Positions 50,358 to 52,500 of a stretch of DNA of 52,500 bases are shown one piece after another. Under the pieces are notes generated by a model. It was not told the origin of the DNA. It ran no database searches and saw nothing but the letters and a program-made list of their open reading frames with translations. Origin of the DNA: Symbiodinium natans. Taxonomy: Eukaryota > Sar > Dinophyceae > Suessiales > Symbiodiniaceae. The translations under genes and the position numbers were made by a program. The stretch covers positions 1 to 52,500 of the forward strand of contig CAJNDS010002221.1 in assembly GCA_905221605.1 (NCBI GenBank). Reading direction: 5' to 3'. The first letter of the stretch is position 1. Each line of letters begins with the position of its first letter.

Positions 50358-50413
50358 GTTGCCAAGTTCCACATATTTCTGTCGCACACGTGGGCCACCG
50401 ACGGGCGTTGGAA
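50358..50413 (+). CDS. Exon of FLSHTW-motif (TIR-like) membrane protein
   Basis: After an AG at 50356-50357 it reads VAKFHIFLSHTWATDGRW plus two bases. F-L-S-H is the start of TIR-type folds, and FLSHTWxTxGRWK recalls a family I believe is common in dinoflagellate gene sets. The exon ends at a GC donor (50414). Joining to 51351 supplies the missing third base (AA|G) and continues with a membrane helix. Function unknown. Confidence 0.5.
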
Positions 50414-50569
50414 GCACCCACGGCCGAGGTTATGGGATATAGTCAGCAGTCGCATGACCGTCCAAGTACATCAAATGGCAAGTACTGCACCTAAGACCTA
50501 GACAGAAGATATCACACAGCAAGGTCGTCAGGGCCATTCAAGAGATGTACACAGCGCTTGCGTGTATGG

Positions 50570-50860
50570 CATATGTATATATACACGTTTACACACATGT
50601 ATACATATACACCTAACTATACATGTATGTATTTACATCTGTGTATGAACATGAGCATACATATATACGTATATACATATATACATACATAAAGAGAGAG
50701 AGAGAGAGTTTACATTATCTATACCTATATATCTATATATGTATATGTGCATATATAACATTCAGAATCTATTTGGCACATATACATATATACTTATGTG
50801 TACATCCATCCATCCATCCCTCCATGCATGCATGCATGCATACCTACGTGCATATGTATA
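50570..50860. repeat. Compound microsatellite block in intron
   Basis: TATA/CATA words, (GA)n at about 50690-50708, (CATC)n at about 50802-50818 and (CATG)n at about 50822-50840, inside the predicted 937-nt GC-AG intron 50414-51350. Confidence 0.85.
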
Positions 50861-51350
50861 CACACATCAACACGGAGTTCAAACACTTGTGCCAGTAGGG
50901 TTAAGGTACCGAGGTGCTGAGTGTCTGCTTACCTCTTGTAGATTCGGGGAACTGGAGCGGGAAGATCCGTCTTGCATGGTGAGATGTCCACCAAACTCCA
51001 TATTGTGAACTTCAAGCCACTAGCTCTTACAACTTAACACTGAAAGCCTAAAGCTACTGTTCTTAGCCCTACTGAGCGCTAACCCGGCCATACACGCGCG
51101 ATCCTGTAAGCTGGAACCTCGGATCCACTTACGGAGCTTGCTGTTGAGTGTTTCATGACCCCGGCGATGAAGGCCTTAACCCTAAACTTCAAGGTGGGTA
51201 TGGATTTCTTCTGGCGAGGTTCCCTTAGCTCGAAACCCACAGGCATCAATCGAGGTCATTGGTCACTAACCCAGAATCCTTGAATGAGTTCAGGGCTTAG
51301 GGTAGAGGCTCAGCTTCTAAACCCTCAAGCTTTAAACCGTCAATATCAAG

Positions 51351-51437
51351 GTACTTGGCACTCAGTTTCCAGCACGCCTGGCCTTATGTTCTGCTCACTT
51401 GGCTGCTGGTGCTGGTGGTTGTGGAGCTCCCAGTCGG
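51351..51437 (+). CDS. Second exon of the FLSHTW protein (transmembrane helix)
   Basis: After AG at 51349-51350 the frame reads YLALSFQHAWPYVLLTWLLV then LVVVELPVG, a clear hydrophobic helix. The stop (TGA after GTCGGC) may lie beyond a GT donor in CCAGTCGG. The exact phase match with the FLSHTW exon is the main support. Confidence 0.5.
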
Positions 51438-51439
51438 CT

Positions 51440-52500
<1,061 letters not shown>

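Overview
The window looks like nuclear DNA of a dinoflagellate. The reasons are: plant/dinoflagellate-type TTTAGGG (CCCTAAA) repeats scattered in both orientations through intergenic DNA and introns; genes cut into many short exons; splice donors that read GC or GA as well as GT, always with AG acceptors; short direct repeats across intron boundaries, as in introner-type introns; and G/C-ending codons in exons. I recognised no rRNA, tRNA, spliced-leader RNA or CRISPR locus. Exon boundaries were inferred by eye from reading phase and splice sites, so each is a hypothesis.

Layout. 1-0.48 kb: 39-bp tandem repeat. 0.8-3.1 kb: probable minus-strand exons and a plus-strand SAM-domain ORF. 3.27-14.4 kb: one large plus-strand gene (or two adjacent ones) encoding five Cys/His zinc-finger-like repeats, Tudor-like barrels, a Dis3/RNase II-type (RNB) module that has lost its catalytic aspartates, an S1-like/linker region, a UPF1-like SF1 helicase with all main motifs, and a C-terminal Hint (hedgehog/intein-type) domain split over seven or so exons. 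The RNB-plus-helicase order resembles animal HELZ2. 15.2 kb: a MITE with TA ends. 18-20 kb: a remnant related to the zinc-finger repeat, then a secreted/ER protein of unknown function. 21-30 kb: dispersed repeats, degenerate telomere-like DNA and several diverged copies of short exon-like modules.

30.8-42.9 kb: a second large plus-strand gene with an ankyrin cap exon, ten tandem 99- or 102-nt ankyrin exons, a terminal ankyrin exon, a TRP-like six-transmembrane ion channel, and microexons of 21 and 33 nt that encode a coiled coil. The ankyrin array contains a very recent 1.82-kb tandem duplication. Its introns are almost identical, while the exons have diverged about ten times more, nearly all by amino-acid changes on the ankyrin binding surface. 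I regard this as the most interesting signal in the window.

43-52.5 kb: mostly telomere-like arrays and MITE-like foldbacks, plus two exons of a membrane protein with an FLSHTW motif, ending in a 300-bp (AGT)n tract. Two telomeric tracts (28.5 and 46.5 kb) are flanked by perfect 33-bp and 25-bp direct repeats, the footprint expected if telomeric DNA was added during repair of staggered breaks.
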